64,000 bases of DNA from Aurantiacibacter sp. MUD61 (GTDB lineage: Bacteria > Pseudomonadota > Alphaproteobacteria > Sphingomonadales > Sphingomonadaceae): assembly GCF_027912455.1 (NCBI RefSeq), contig NZ_CP115446.1, forward strand, positions 1,263,501 to 1,327,500, given 5' to 3'. Within the stretch, counting starts at the first letter, position 1; each line of letters opens with the position of its first letter. A program made the position numbers and the translations under genes. A model generated the notes under the pieces. The model made no database searches. It was not told the DNA's origin and worked only from the letters and a program-made list of their open reading frames with translations. Below, in pieces: positions 19,538-26,994 of this stretch.

Positions 19538-20443
19538 TCAATCGATGCCGAGCGTTGCTGCCATGCCTTCGATCTGCTCGCGGGCGTCCGGATGCGCAGC
19601 GATCGCCGCGGCCTTGGCCCGGCGTGCATCGCCGGTGCGGCCCAACTGGTTGTAGCTGCGCATCAGCATGATCCATTCCTCCACGCTGCCGCCCTCTGCA
19701 TCGATGCGGGCGGCAAGCCGCGCCACCATGCCTTCCGCCATGGCCTGCTGCTCGCCCGGAGGCATGGAGGAAGCTGCGGCCATCTGCTCCGGCGATGGAC
19801 CCGGCTGGGCATTTACAAGGCCCTGTGGGAGCAAATCGCGTGTGCCGGCAGCTTCTGCAATCCGGTCCGTCACGTCGATTTCATTGATCGCGCCGACCTG
19901 CTGGATCGTACGCACCAGATCATTTTCCCACGGCGCGCTGGGCGGCGTATCGGCCAGCAGCGCCAGCCAATCGCGAATCGCGCCTTCGTGATCGCCGGTG
20001 AGATCGCGCGCGACAGCCAGAAAGTATCGCGCGCGCGGATCGGTCGGGTCGAGCTCCAGCGCGCGGCGGAATGCCTGCTCTGCGGCATCGGGCATCGGAT
20101 CATCCTCGCTCGCCATCACCCGCGCTTCGCCAAGTGAAGACCACAAAGTCGCCGTCTCCGGATCGAGTGCCACTGCGCGTTCATAGGCATCGGCGGCTTC
20201 GGCAAAGCGATTGGCGAGGAACAGGTTCACCGCAAGCTCCTGCCACGACTGCGGATTATCGGCATCGGCCTCTGCGCGGGCGGCAAGATCATCCAGTGTT
20301 GGTGGCACGCTTATCCCGGCGCTTTCGGGAGCATCGCCTGCATCCGCACCGGCCTCGCCATCGACAACGCGCCAGCCGATAACGCCCGCCAGCAGCGCGC
20401 AGCCCGCCAAAGTTGCGATCGTACCCTTGCCAATTTTCGCCAT
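19538..20443 (-). CDS. TPR protein resembling CcmI/CycH C-terminal domain
   Basis: A 301-residue protein with one N-terminal membrane anchor (TIATLAGCALLAGVIGW) and a TPR region on the periplasmic side (NPQSWQELAVNLFLANRFAE, AAEQAFRRALELDPTDPRAR). The second half resembles the periplasmic part of cytochrome c maturation factor CcmI/CycH (TDRIAEAAGTRDLLPQG, then a final TPR EEWIMLMRSYNQLGR). In that pathway CcmI holds unfolded apocytochrome for heme attachment. No other ccm gene is present. The gene is divergent from a locus encoding 25 predicted c-hemes, so a local chaperone role is attractive but inferred. The start is ATG at 20443; an extension to 20494 lacks support. Confidence 0.72.
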   Translation of the reverse strand: MAKIGKGTIATLAGCALLAGVIGWRVVDGEAGADAGDAPESAGISVPPTLDDLAARAEADADNPQSWQELAVNLFLANRFAEAADAYERAVALDPETATLWSSLGEARVMASEDDPMPDAAEQAFRRALELDPTDPRARYFLAVARDLTGDHEGAIRDWLALLADTPPSAPWENDLVRTIQQVGAINEIDVTDRIAEAAGTRDLLPQGLVNAQPGPSPEQMAAASSMPPGEQQAMAEGMVARLAARIDAEGGSVEEWIMLMRSYNQLGRTGDARRAKAAAIAAHPDAREQIEGMAATLGID

Positions 20444-20564
20444 ACAAGACGCCCCCTCAACGCCGCTTTGGCCAAGCCTAGCGAAGCCCTGCAAAGGCGC
20501 AAGCGCAAGACACGGTTTCCTTTCGGCCCGCTTTTATGCATAACTGCAAGCAGGGGGGAAAGTG

Positions 20565-23015
20565 ATGGGGGAACCTCTACAGGTTCAAATTGCCATTGTC
20601 GGCTCCGGTCCGGCGGGCATGAGCGCTGCGGCCCATGCGGCGGCGCTCGGTCTTTCCCATGTCCTCATCGAAAAGACCGATCACCTCTCCGATACGATTT
20701 TCAAATACCAGAAGGGCAAGCACGTGATGGCGACGCCCAGCAATCTGGTGCTGCGCAGCGATCTCGATTTCGATGCGGGCAAGCGTGAAGCCATTCTGGA
20801 AACATGGGACCGGCAGATCGAGGAGGGCAAGGTCAAGGTCCTCTACAATGCCGAAGTGACCGAGATTACCGGGACAAGCGGCGATTTCACCGTGACGGCC
20901 AAAGGTGGCCAGGTGGTGAAAGCGCAGGCCGTGGTGCTCGCCATCGGGACGCAGGGGAACCCCAATTTGCTGCGCATTCCCGGCGCAGACTTGCCGCATA
21001 TCCAGTACCAGCTCGATGATCCGGGAGAGTATTTCGACGAGCACATTACCGTGGTCGGATCGGGTGATGCGGGGATCGAGAACGCGCTTGGCCTCGCCGC
21101 CGATCCAGCGCAAGCGAACACCGTAACCATCCTCAACCGGCGAGACAGCTTCGCCCGCGCCAAGGGTGCAAATGTCAAACTGCTGGAAGAGGCGGAGGCG
21201 GATGGACGGATCGTCGTGCGGCGAGAGACCTCTCCCATCGAAGTCCGACCGGGCGAATTGGTGCTGGAAACGCGCGATGGCGAGGTAACGATCCCCTGCG
21301 ATCGCATCATCGCGCGCACCGGCTCCAAACCGCCGCGCGGCTTTGTCGAGGCGATCGGCGTTGAATTCACAAGCGAAGAGCGCGACGCCTATCCGACGCT
21401 CAGCCAGACATTCGAGACCACCAAAAACGGCGTCCATGTTATCGGCGCGCTGGCGGGCTATCCGCTGATCAAGCACTGCATGAACCAGGGCTATGACGTG
21501 ATCGAATTCCTCAACGGGAATACCGATTTGAAGCCCGCCGACCAGCCGATCTTGGAAGAGAAACTCGCCGGCCTGCCGGGGCGCCGCAGCGTCGAGGAGT
21601 GGCTCGATGTGTTCGGCGAGAACGTCGTCATCTTCGAAGAGCTCTCACCGCTGCAACTGCGCGAGCTGATGCTCGATTCGACAGTGCATTACTTCGAGCG
21701 GGGCGAAACGGTGTTCACCAAGAATGAGCCGGGCAGCTCCATGTTCGCTATCGCCGAAGGATCGGTGGCGGTGCAGGTGAGCGAGGATGATCCCTCCATC
21801 ACCGTGCCCATCGAGCAAGGCTCCATCTTCGGCGAGGTCGGGCTGATTTCGGGCCGTCGCCGCGGCGCGACGATTCAGGCGGCAGAGCCGCTCGTGGCCA
21901 TCGAATTGTCCCGCAATGCCGCATTGAAGCTGATCGCCACCGTGCCGAGCGCCGGTCGTGCGGTAAACCGCATCTCCATCGAACGGCAATTCCTGCAAAT
22001 GTTCGGCAGCGGCCTGACGCGCGAGGATGTCGCCGAAATCGTCGAGGCGGGCGAAGTGATGGACGTTCGCGCAGGCGAAGTCGTTGTCGAAGAGGGCGCG
22101 GACGACAAGGACATCTTCGTCATCCGTCGCGGCTCGATGATCGTCGAGAAGAACATTGGCGGCCATCCGGTCTTTCTCTCCTACCTGCCGGCAGGCTCCT
22201 ATTTCGGGGAAATGGCGGTGATCGACGGATCGGCGCGCACCGCAACGGTCAAGGCCGCGATCAAGAGCGAGGTCGTGCGCTTTCCGGGCGAGAAATTCCT
22301 CGCGCTGATGGAAGCCAAGCCGGAGCTGAAAGGCCGCGCGCTCGAAGACATGCGCTCGCGGCGCGAGGTCAACGCTTTCGTCGAAGCGCGCAAGGACAGC
22401 TTCGGCAGCGCGGCGGACATGTATTCCGAAACCGCGCAATTCCTCGTCGACAACGGCATCGGCGAAGCGACCGACGTATTGCTGATCGACGAGAAGCTAT
22501 GCGTAGCCTGTGACAATTGCGAACGCGCCTGCGCGGACAGTCATGATGGCCTCAGCCGCCTCGACCGTGAGGCCGGGCGATCCTACGCGCATCTCCACGT
22601 GCCCACATCCTGCCGCCATTGCGAGCATCCGCATTGCATGGCCGACTGCCCGCCCAATGCCATCCAGCGCGGCCCCGATGGCGAGGTATTCATCGACGAC
22701 ACTTGCATCGGCTGCGGCAATTGCCAGCGCAATTGCCCCTACGGTGTGATCCGCATGGATGCGGTGCCGCCTAAGAAGCCTTCGCTGCTGAGCTGGCTGC
22801 TGTTCGGAGCCGGACCCGGCCCGGGCGAGGCAAGCTATGGCTGGCGCAAGAAACACGCCGATCCGGAAAAGCCCAAGCAGGCGATCAAATGTGACATGTG
22901 TGCAGGGATTGACGGTGGCCCTGCCTGCGTTCGCGCCTGCCCCACCGGCGCGGCGATCCGTGTGTCGCCCGACAAATTCCTGACAGTCACCAAGCTGACG
23001 GAGGATGTCGAATAA
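20565..23015 (+). CDS. FAD oxidoreductase with two cyclic-nucleotide-binding domains and a four-cluster ferredoxin
   Basis: An 816-residue cytosolic fusion. Residues 1-320 are a thioredoxin-reductase-like flavoprotein with FAD motif GSGPAG (13-18) and NAD(P) motif GSGDAG (near 166). It lacks the CxxC of true thioredoxin reductase, so electrons cannot leave by a disulfide. Two cNMP-binding domains follow (about 355-460 and 485-590). Their phosphate cassettes FGEVGLISGRRRGAT and FGEMAVIDGSARTAT keep the Glu and Arg that hold the cyclic nucleotide. Residues 645-805 resemble DmsB/HybA ferredoxins, with 16 cysteines in four groups (CVACDNCERAC, CRHCEHPHCMADC, CIGCGNCQRNC, CDMCAGIDGGPACVRAC), enough for four [4Fe-4S] clusters. 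Likely NAD(P)H-to-membrane electron transfer gated by cAMP or cGMP. An AGGGGGG site precedes the ATG; the stop overlaps the next start (TAATG). Confidence 0.88.
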   Translation: MGEPLQVQIAIVGSGPAGMSAAAHAAALGLSHVLIEKTDHLSDTIFKYQKGKHVMATPSNLVLRSDLDFDAGKREAILETWDRQIEEGKVKVLYNAEVTEITGTSGDFTVTAKGGQVVKAQAVVLAIGTQGNPNLLRIPGADLPHIQYQLDDPGEYFDEHITVVGSGDAGIENALGLAADPAQANTVTILNRRDSFARAKGANVKLLEEAEADGRIVVRRETSPIEVRPGELVLETRDGEVTIPCDRIIARTGSKPPRGFVEAIGVEFTSEERDAYPTLSQTFETTKNGVHVIGALAGYPLIKHCMNQGYDVIEFLNGNTDLKPADQPILEEKLAGLPGRRSVEEWLDVFGENVVIFEELSPLQLRELMLDSTVHYFERGETVFTKNEPGSSMFAIAEGSVAVQVSEDDPSITVPIEQGSIFGEVGLISGRRRGATIQAAEPLVAIELSRNAALKLIATVPSAGRAVNRISIERQFLQMFGSGLTREDVAEIVEAGEVMDVRAGEVVVEEGADDKDIFVIRRGSMIVEKNIGGHPVFLSYLPAGSYFGEMAVIDGSARTATVKAAIKSEVVRFPGEKFLALMEAKPELKGRALEDMRSRREVNAFVEARKDSFGSAADMYSETAQFLVDNGIGEATDVLLIDEKLCVACDNCERACADSHDGLSRLDREAGRSYAHLHVPTSCRHCEHPHCMADCPPNAIQRGPDGEVFIDDTCIGCGNCQRNCPYGVIRMDAVPPKKPSLLSWLLFGAGPGPGEASYGWRKKHADPEKPKQAIKCDMCAGIDGGPACVRACPTGAAIRVSPDKFLTVTKLTEDVE

Positions 23016-23881
23016 TGGCGACGGCTCCGGACAATCGCTATGCTCTCGACGAGGCGCGGCGGGACAGTGATCACGTCAGCTTCCTGAAGCATCGTCGCTG
23101 GCGTTGGGCAAAACTGGCCACGATAATCAGCGTGGTTGCGATCCTCAGCCATTTGCTGGTCGATGTAGAGCCACGCCACAATGGCGGCAGCTGGTATGGC
23201 TATACGCTCGGCACGATCGGCGCGGGCCTGATCGTCTGGCTCAGCCTGCTCGGCGTACGCAAGCGGAACATGAGCGAAGGCAAATGGAGCCTGAAGGCGT
23301 GGACCAGCGCTCATGTCTACCTTGGCCTTGCGCTGATCGTGATCGGCACGCTGCACACCGGCTTCCAGCTCGGCTGGAATGTCCATACGCTCGCTTGGGG
23401 GCTGATGATGGTGGTCATCGTTTCGGGGCTTTACGGCGTCTTCGCCTACGCCACGATCCCTTCGGAAATTAACGCCAACCGTCGGCAGATGACCAAGCGC
23501 GAAATGCTCGATGCACTTGCCGCCATCGACCGCCAGCTCGAAAGAGCTGCGCAGCCGCTGGGGCGCGAGGATGCCGACCTCGTTATCGCCGCGCTGGAGC
23601 AGGACCCCTTCGATTTCGGTGTCGGCACAAGGCTTTCGGGCCATTATCGCAAGTGCCGCACGATTGCCGCGCTCGATCAATTTGGCGTGTCCGGCCACGA
23701 TGACGCGCTCGACAAAGTCGTAAGCCTGCTGCGCAAGCGCCGCGCCCAGCTTGAACAAATCCGCCGCCAGATGCGCCTTCGCGCGCTGCTAGATATCTGG
23801 CTTTATGTTCATGTGCCCGTCACCATCGCGCTACTCGCAGCGCTGACGGCGCACGTGATTTCCGTTTTCTATTACTGGTGA
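23015..23881 (+). CDS. Cytochrome-b-like integral membrane protein
   Basis: A 288-residue protein with about five membrane helices (residues 30-50, 62-82, 97-116, 125-146 and 262-285) and a charged cytosolic loop of about 110 residues between helices four and five. Histidines within or next to helices (SHLLVD, AHVYLG, LHTGF, YVHVP, TAHVIS) are placed like axial ligands of b-type hemes in cytochrome b561 or DmsC/NrfD-type partners. The family is not certain. It is sandwiched between a cytosolic Fe-S flavoprotein and a periplasmic multiheme protein, with a one-base overlap upstream. It is therefore best read as the membrane link carrying electrons across the inner membrane. Confidence 0.75.
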   Translation: MATAPDNRYALDEARRDSDHVSFLKHRRWRWAKLATIISVVAILSHLLVDVEPRHNGGSWYGYTLGTIGAGLIVWLSLLGVRKRNMSEGKWSLKAWTSAHVYLGLALIVIGTLHTGFQLGWNVHTLAWGLMMVVIVSGLYGVFAYATIPSEINANRRQMTKREMLDALAAIDRQLERAAQPLGREDADLVIAALEQDPFDFGVGTRLSGHYRKCRTIAALDQFGVSGHDDALDKVVSLLRKRRAQLEQIRRQMRLRALLDIWLYVHVPVTIALLAALTAHVISVFYYW

Positions 23882-23892
23882 AGGGGGCTGTG

Positions 23893-25632
23893 ATGGAATT
23901 ACGCATTCGCAGTATCGACTTCACCGAAAGCGGCCGGGAAATCGTGCGCGAGCGCGAGGTCGGCACCGATGCGATTACCATTGGCCGCGCGAGCGAGAAC
24001 ACCATCCACCTGCCCGACCTTGCAATCGAGCAGACGCATATTGTCGTCACACAAAATGCGAGCGGAATGCTTGAGGCAAAAGCCGCCGGGACGCTCGGCT
24101 TCACGCATGACGGCGTGCACACTGAAGCTGCCAGCCTCGATCCTGCAAAGGGTGGGGAGCTGGGCCTCGGTTCCTATCTGCTGGCATTCGGCCAGGGTGA
24201 TGATGGCAAGCTTACGATCACGCAGCGCAAGGCCGCAAAGGACGATGGCGAAGCGAAAGACCGGCTCGCCGGCTTCGGGCTGAGCGGGGCGCTGCCCGGT
24301 AAACGTCCGATGGCCTGGGCGGCGCTCGTCGCCATACTCGTCGTCTTCCTTGCGATCCCGATTGTCTCCCATCTTTCGCGCGACCGCGTGGCGGAGCCCA
24401 GCGTGGAGGATGAAGGCAGTGTGATGATGGACGCCAGCTGGTCCACCGGTTCGCTTTCCAGCGTGCATCACGGATTGGAAGACAATTGCGAGGCTTGCCA
24501 CACCACCCCCTTTGTCGCCGTTCGCGATGAGTCGTGTCTGACCTGTCACGAAGGGCTGGGCGATCATGCCGAGCTTGACCGGCTGCGCACCGGAATGCCC
24601 GAGTTCACTGGCGGCGAAGCCTTCCTCTGGTCCGTGGCAGAGGCCTTCAACAAGCCGGGTCCGGGTGCCTGTACCGATTGCCACACCGAGCATGAAGGCG
24701 CCGGCCAGATGGAGCCGACCAGCGAGCGTTTCTGCGCCGATTGCCACGAAACGATGGACGTGCGCCTCACCGATACCTCGCTTGGGAATGCGCATGATTT
24801 CGGCACCGGGCACCCGCAATTCCAGGCGCTGATCACACCAGCGCGCGGTGAAGAGGAGCGCCGCACGGAACTCTCGGCCGATGGGGCGCATTTCAACGGG
24901 CTGAAATTCCCGCATGACGAGCATCTCTCGACCACCAACGGCGTCGCCCGCATGGCTGGCCGCCTCCGCAAATGGGAAATGACAGACGATGGCGCGCTCG
25001 CGTGCAGTGCCTGTCACACACCGACAGCCGATGGCGTACGCTTCATGCCGGTGGATATGGAGCAAAGCTGCGAGAGCTGCCACAGCCTTGTCTACGATCA
25101 GGTGGGCAGCACTTTCCGCTCGCTCAGCCATGGTGACCTCGATCAGGTGCGCGCCGATCTTCTCGCCGCAGACCGCGCGCCGCGTCGTCCCGTCCAGACC
25201 GGTCGGCGTCGTCCCGGTCAATATGCCGAGGGTGGCATCTATTTCGGTAATTTCAGCCGGGTGATTGTTCCGACTCTCGGCAATGCGCTGAGCGATGACG
25301 GGGTGTGCGGCGAATGCCATTACCGCGATACGAGTGCGAGCGGCGCATTGGCAGTACATCCGGTCGTGCAGCAAACCCGCTTCTTCCAGAATGGCTGGTT
25401 CGATCACGATGCGCATACACAGGAAACCTGCGTCAGCTGCCATGCCGCCGATACATCGGGCGATGCGGCAGACCTGCTGCTGCCCGACCTTGAAAGCTGC
25501 CGCGATTGCCATTTGGGAGAGACCGCGCTGGAGGCCGACGTGCCGTCGAGCTGCGCCATGTGCCATTCCTACCATCCGCGAGACAGCACCGGTGCCGCCG
25601 CGCCTCCGCGCATCGCCAGACGGGAGAGGTAG
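23893..25632 (+). CDS. FHA domain-transmembrane-decaheme cytochrome c
   Basis: A 579-residue type II membrane protein. Residues 1-105 form a forkhead-associated domain (TIGRASENTIHLPDL, then EQTHIVV), which in known cases binds phosphothreonine. One helix (about 142-160, MAWAALVAILVVFLAIPIV) leads to a periplasmic domain with ten CxxCH heme sites: CEACH, CLTCH, CTDCH, CADCH, CSACH, CESCH, CGECH, CVSCH, CRDCH and CAMCH. Many extra histidines can serve as distal ligands. A phosphopeptide reader joined to a cytochrome is unusual. AAGGGGG six bases before the ATG supports this start; a GTG at 23878 overlapping the previous stop is the alternative. Likely a periplasmic electron acceptor for the cytochrome b, with activity or assembly influenced by a cytosolic Ser/Thr kinase signal (inferred). 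Confidence 0.87.
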   Translation: MELRIRSIDFTESGREIVREREVGTDAITIGRASENTIHLPDLAIEQTHIVVTQNASGMLEAKAAGTLGFTHDGVHTEAASLDPAKGGELGLGSYLLAFGQGDDGKLTITQRKAAKDDGEAKDRLAGFGLSGALPGKRPMAWAALVAILVVFLAIPIVSHLSRDRVAEPSVEDEGSVMMDASWSTGSLSSVHHGLEDNCEACHTTPFVAVRDESCLTCHEGLGDHAELDRLRTGMPEFTGGEAFLWSVAEAFNKPGPGACTDCHTEHEGAGQMEPTSERFCADCHETMDVRLTDTSLGNAHDFGTGHPQFQALITPARGEEERRTELSADGAHFNGLKFPHDEHLSTTNGVARMAGRLRKWEMTDDGALACSACHTPTADGVRFMPVDMEQSCESCHSLVYDQVGSTFRSLSHGDLDQVRADLLAADRAPRRPVQTGRRRPGQYAEGGIYFGNFSRVIVPTLGNALSDDGVCGECHYRDTSASGALAVHPVVQQTRFFQNGWFDHDAHTQETCVSCHAADTSGDAADLLLPDLESCRDCHLGETALEADVPSSCAMCHSYHPRDSTGAAAPPRIARRER

Positions 25633-25637
25633 CGCAC

Positions 25638-26498
25638 ATGCTGATCGCGCAGATGACCGATATCCATATCGGGTTCGAGCCCGACGCAAAGCCGGAGGAG
25701 CTTAATCGCACGCGCTTTCGCGCAACGCTAGACCGGCTGCTCGCGCAACCCAATCCGGTCGATATGCTGCTGGTCACAGGTGACATCACCGACCGCGGGG
25801 ACCGGGAGAGTTTTACCCGCACGGCAGAATTGCTCGCCGCATGCCCGTTTCCGGTGAAAGCGCTGATCGGCAATCATGACACGCGCGAGGAATTGCTGCG
25901 CGCCTTTCCCGACACCGAGACCGATGCGGATGGCTTCATCCAGTCCGCGTTTGTGCAGGATGGACTGCTGGTGGTGATGCTCGATACGCTCGAGCCGGGG
26001 CGCCACGGCGGCGCTTTTTGCGAACGGCGGCGCGACTGGCTGAAAGCGACGCTCGCTGCGCATGCGGGCACGCCCACGGTCATTTTCATGCACCACCCGC
26101 CGGTGGTTTCCGGCATCGAGTGGATGGACCCCGATCCGTCGGAACAATGGATCGCCAATCTGGCCGATGCGCTGGAAGGCCATGCCGATCAGGTGCTCGC
26201 CATCCATTGCGGCCATCTGCATCGCCAGCTGGTCAGCCGGTTTTGCGGCATTCCGGTGTCCGTCACTCCGTCAGTCGCGCCGCTGGTGAGCATGGATATG
26301 CGGGCAATCAGCGGGGACACTCCCGACAGCCGCGCGCTCATTACGACCGAGCCGCCCACCTATGCGCTGCACCGTTGGAATGGGACTTCGCTGGCGAGCC
26401 ACTATGAGCGCGTCAGCGATTGGGATGTCATCGCGTACTATGGCCCCCATCTGCAGCCGATGATCCGCGAAATGGAGCGAGAGAAGGGGACGGGTTGA
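25638..26498 (+). CDS. CpdA-like cyclic nucleotide phosphodiesterase (metallophosphoesterase)
   Basis: A 286-residue class III calcineurin-like phosphoesterase with all dinuclear metal motifs: MTDIHIG (residue 6), GDITDRGD (about 47), GNHDTR (about 77), MHHPP (about 156) and GHLH (about 196). This is the pattern of cAMP phosphodiesterase CpdA, although related enzymes cleave glycerophosphodiesters. The start is set by GGGAGAGG eight bases upstream of 25638; longer reading frames run into the cytochrome gene. It lies six bases after the FHA-cytochrome in the same operon, beside a protein with cNMP-binding domains and opposite an adenylate cyclase, which favours a cAMP role. Confidence 0.87.
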   Translation: MLIAQMTDIHIGFEPDAKPEELNRTRFRATLDRLLAQPNPVDMLLVTGDITDRGDRESFTRTAELLAACPFPVKALIGNHDTREELLRAFPDTETDADGFIQSAFVQDGLLVVMLDTLEPGRHGGAFCERRRDWLKATLAAHAGTPTVIFMHHPPVVSGIEWMDPDPSEQWIANLADALEGHADQVLAIHCGHLHRQLVSRFCGIPVSVTPSVAPLVSMDMRAISGDTPDSRALITTEPPTYALHRWNGTSLASHYERVSDWDVIAYYGPHLQPMIREMEREKGTG

Positions 26499-26510
26499 AA
26501 GCCTAAACTC

Positions 26511-26592
26511 CGTTCGTCCTGAGCCTATCGAAGTACTGCTTTTCTTTTGTTGTGGCGCCGAAAGGAAGTACTATCCTACGACAAGCTTAGGA
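26511..26592. repeat. REP-like imperfect inverted repeat
   Basis: Between two convergent operons lie two arms of an imperfect inverted repeat. The left arm contains TCCTGAGCCTATCGAAGTACT at about 26517-26537 and the right arm AGTACT...CGACAAGCTTAGGA at about 26567-26592. The spacer is about 29 bases. The CTGAGC-T-TCGAAG core resembles a repetitive extragenic element I know from sphingomonad genomes. It abuts the stop codon of the lipoprotein gene and may act as a bidirectional transcription barrier. Confidence 0.6.
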
Positions 26593-26994
26593 TTAGCGGG
26601 CTTTTTGGTCTTCGCTGACATCCTCTTCGCCGCAATTCACTTCAGGATGATGGAGAAATTGGCCATCAGCGCCAATCTCCACGATCGCCACACATGGTGC
26701 ATGATTGACCTCGATCATCTCTTGGCTATCGCCATAGACGGTCCTGCTGGGCGTCTGGCTCGACAGATAAATTCCAATAATCGCTTTGTCGGCTGGAATG
26801 TCTCCAATCCCAAAAAAATTTTCGATTTCTTGCTCTTCGAAGAGAGCGTAGTGGCGTTCGTAATTGCCGAGGTCGATCCGACCTTCTTCAATGATTGTAG
26901 CCTCTAGCCGCTCGACGAGCTCATTGGTGTCCGGCTGTTGCTGGCAGGACGTCAGAGCAAGGGCTCCAAACAGCATTGCAAGCCCGAATCTCAT
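26593..26994 (-). CDS. Small lipoprotein of the multiheme operon
   Basis: A 133-residue hypothetical protein with a lipoprotein signal (MLFGALALTSC lipobox), so it should be anchored in the envelope. It contains a conserved-looking stretch NFFGIGDIPADKAIIGIYLS and two further cysteines (APCVAIVEI, VNCGEE) that could form a disulfide. No CxxCH is present. The start codon overlaps the stop of the decaheme cytochrome gene by four bases (ATGA), so it is translated with it. I do not recognise the family. A structural accessory to the outer-membrane complex is the contextual guess. Confidence 0.75.
   Translation of the reverse strand: MRFGLAMLFGALALTSCQQQPDTNELVERLEATIIEEGRIDLGNYERHYALFEEQEIENFFGIGDIPADKAIIGIYLSSQTPSRTVYGDSQEMIEVNHAPCVAIVEIGADGQFLHHPEVNCGEEDVSEDQKAR

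Noticed and set aside
20565..21530. Thioredoxin reductase as the function of the N-terminal flavoprotein domain
   Set aside because: The NAD(P)-binding half lacks the CxxC pair needed to reduce thioredoxin, and the Fe-S domain offers another electron exit.
23899..25689. A 596-codon minus-strand frame opposite the FHA-decaheme gene
   Set aside because: It is a shadow of the cytochrome gene, whose ten CxxCH sites and FHA domain cannot be accidental.
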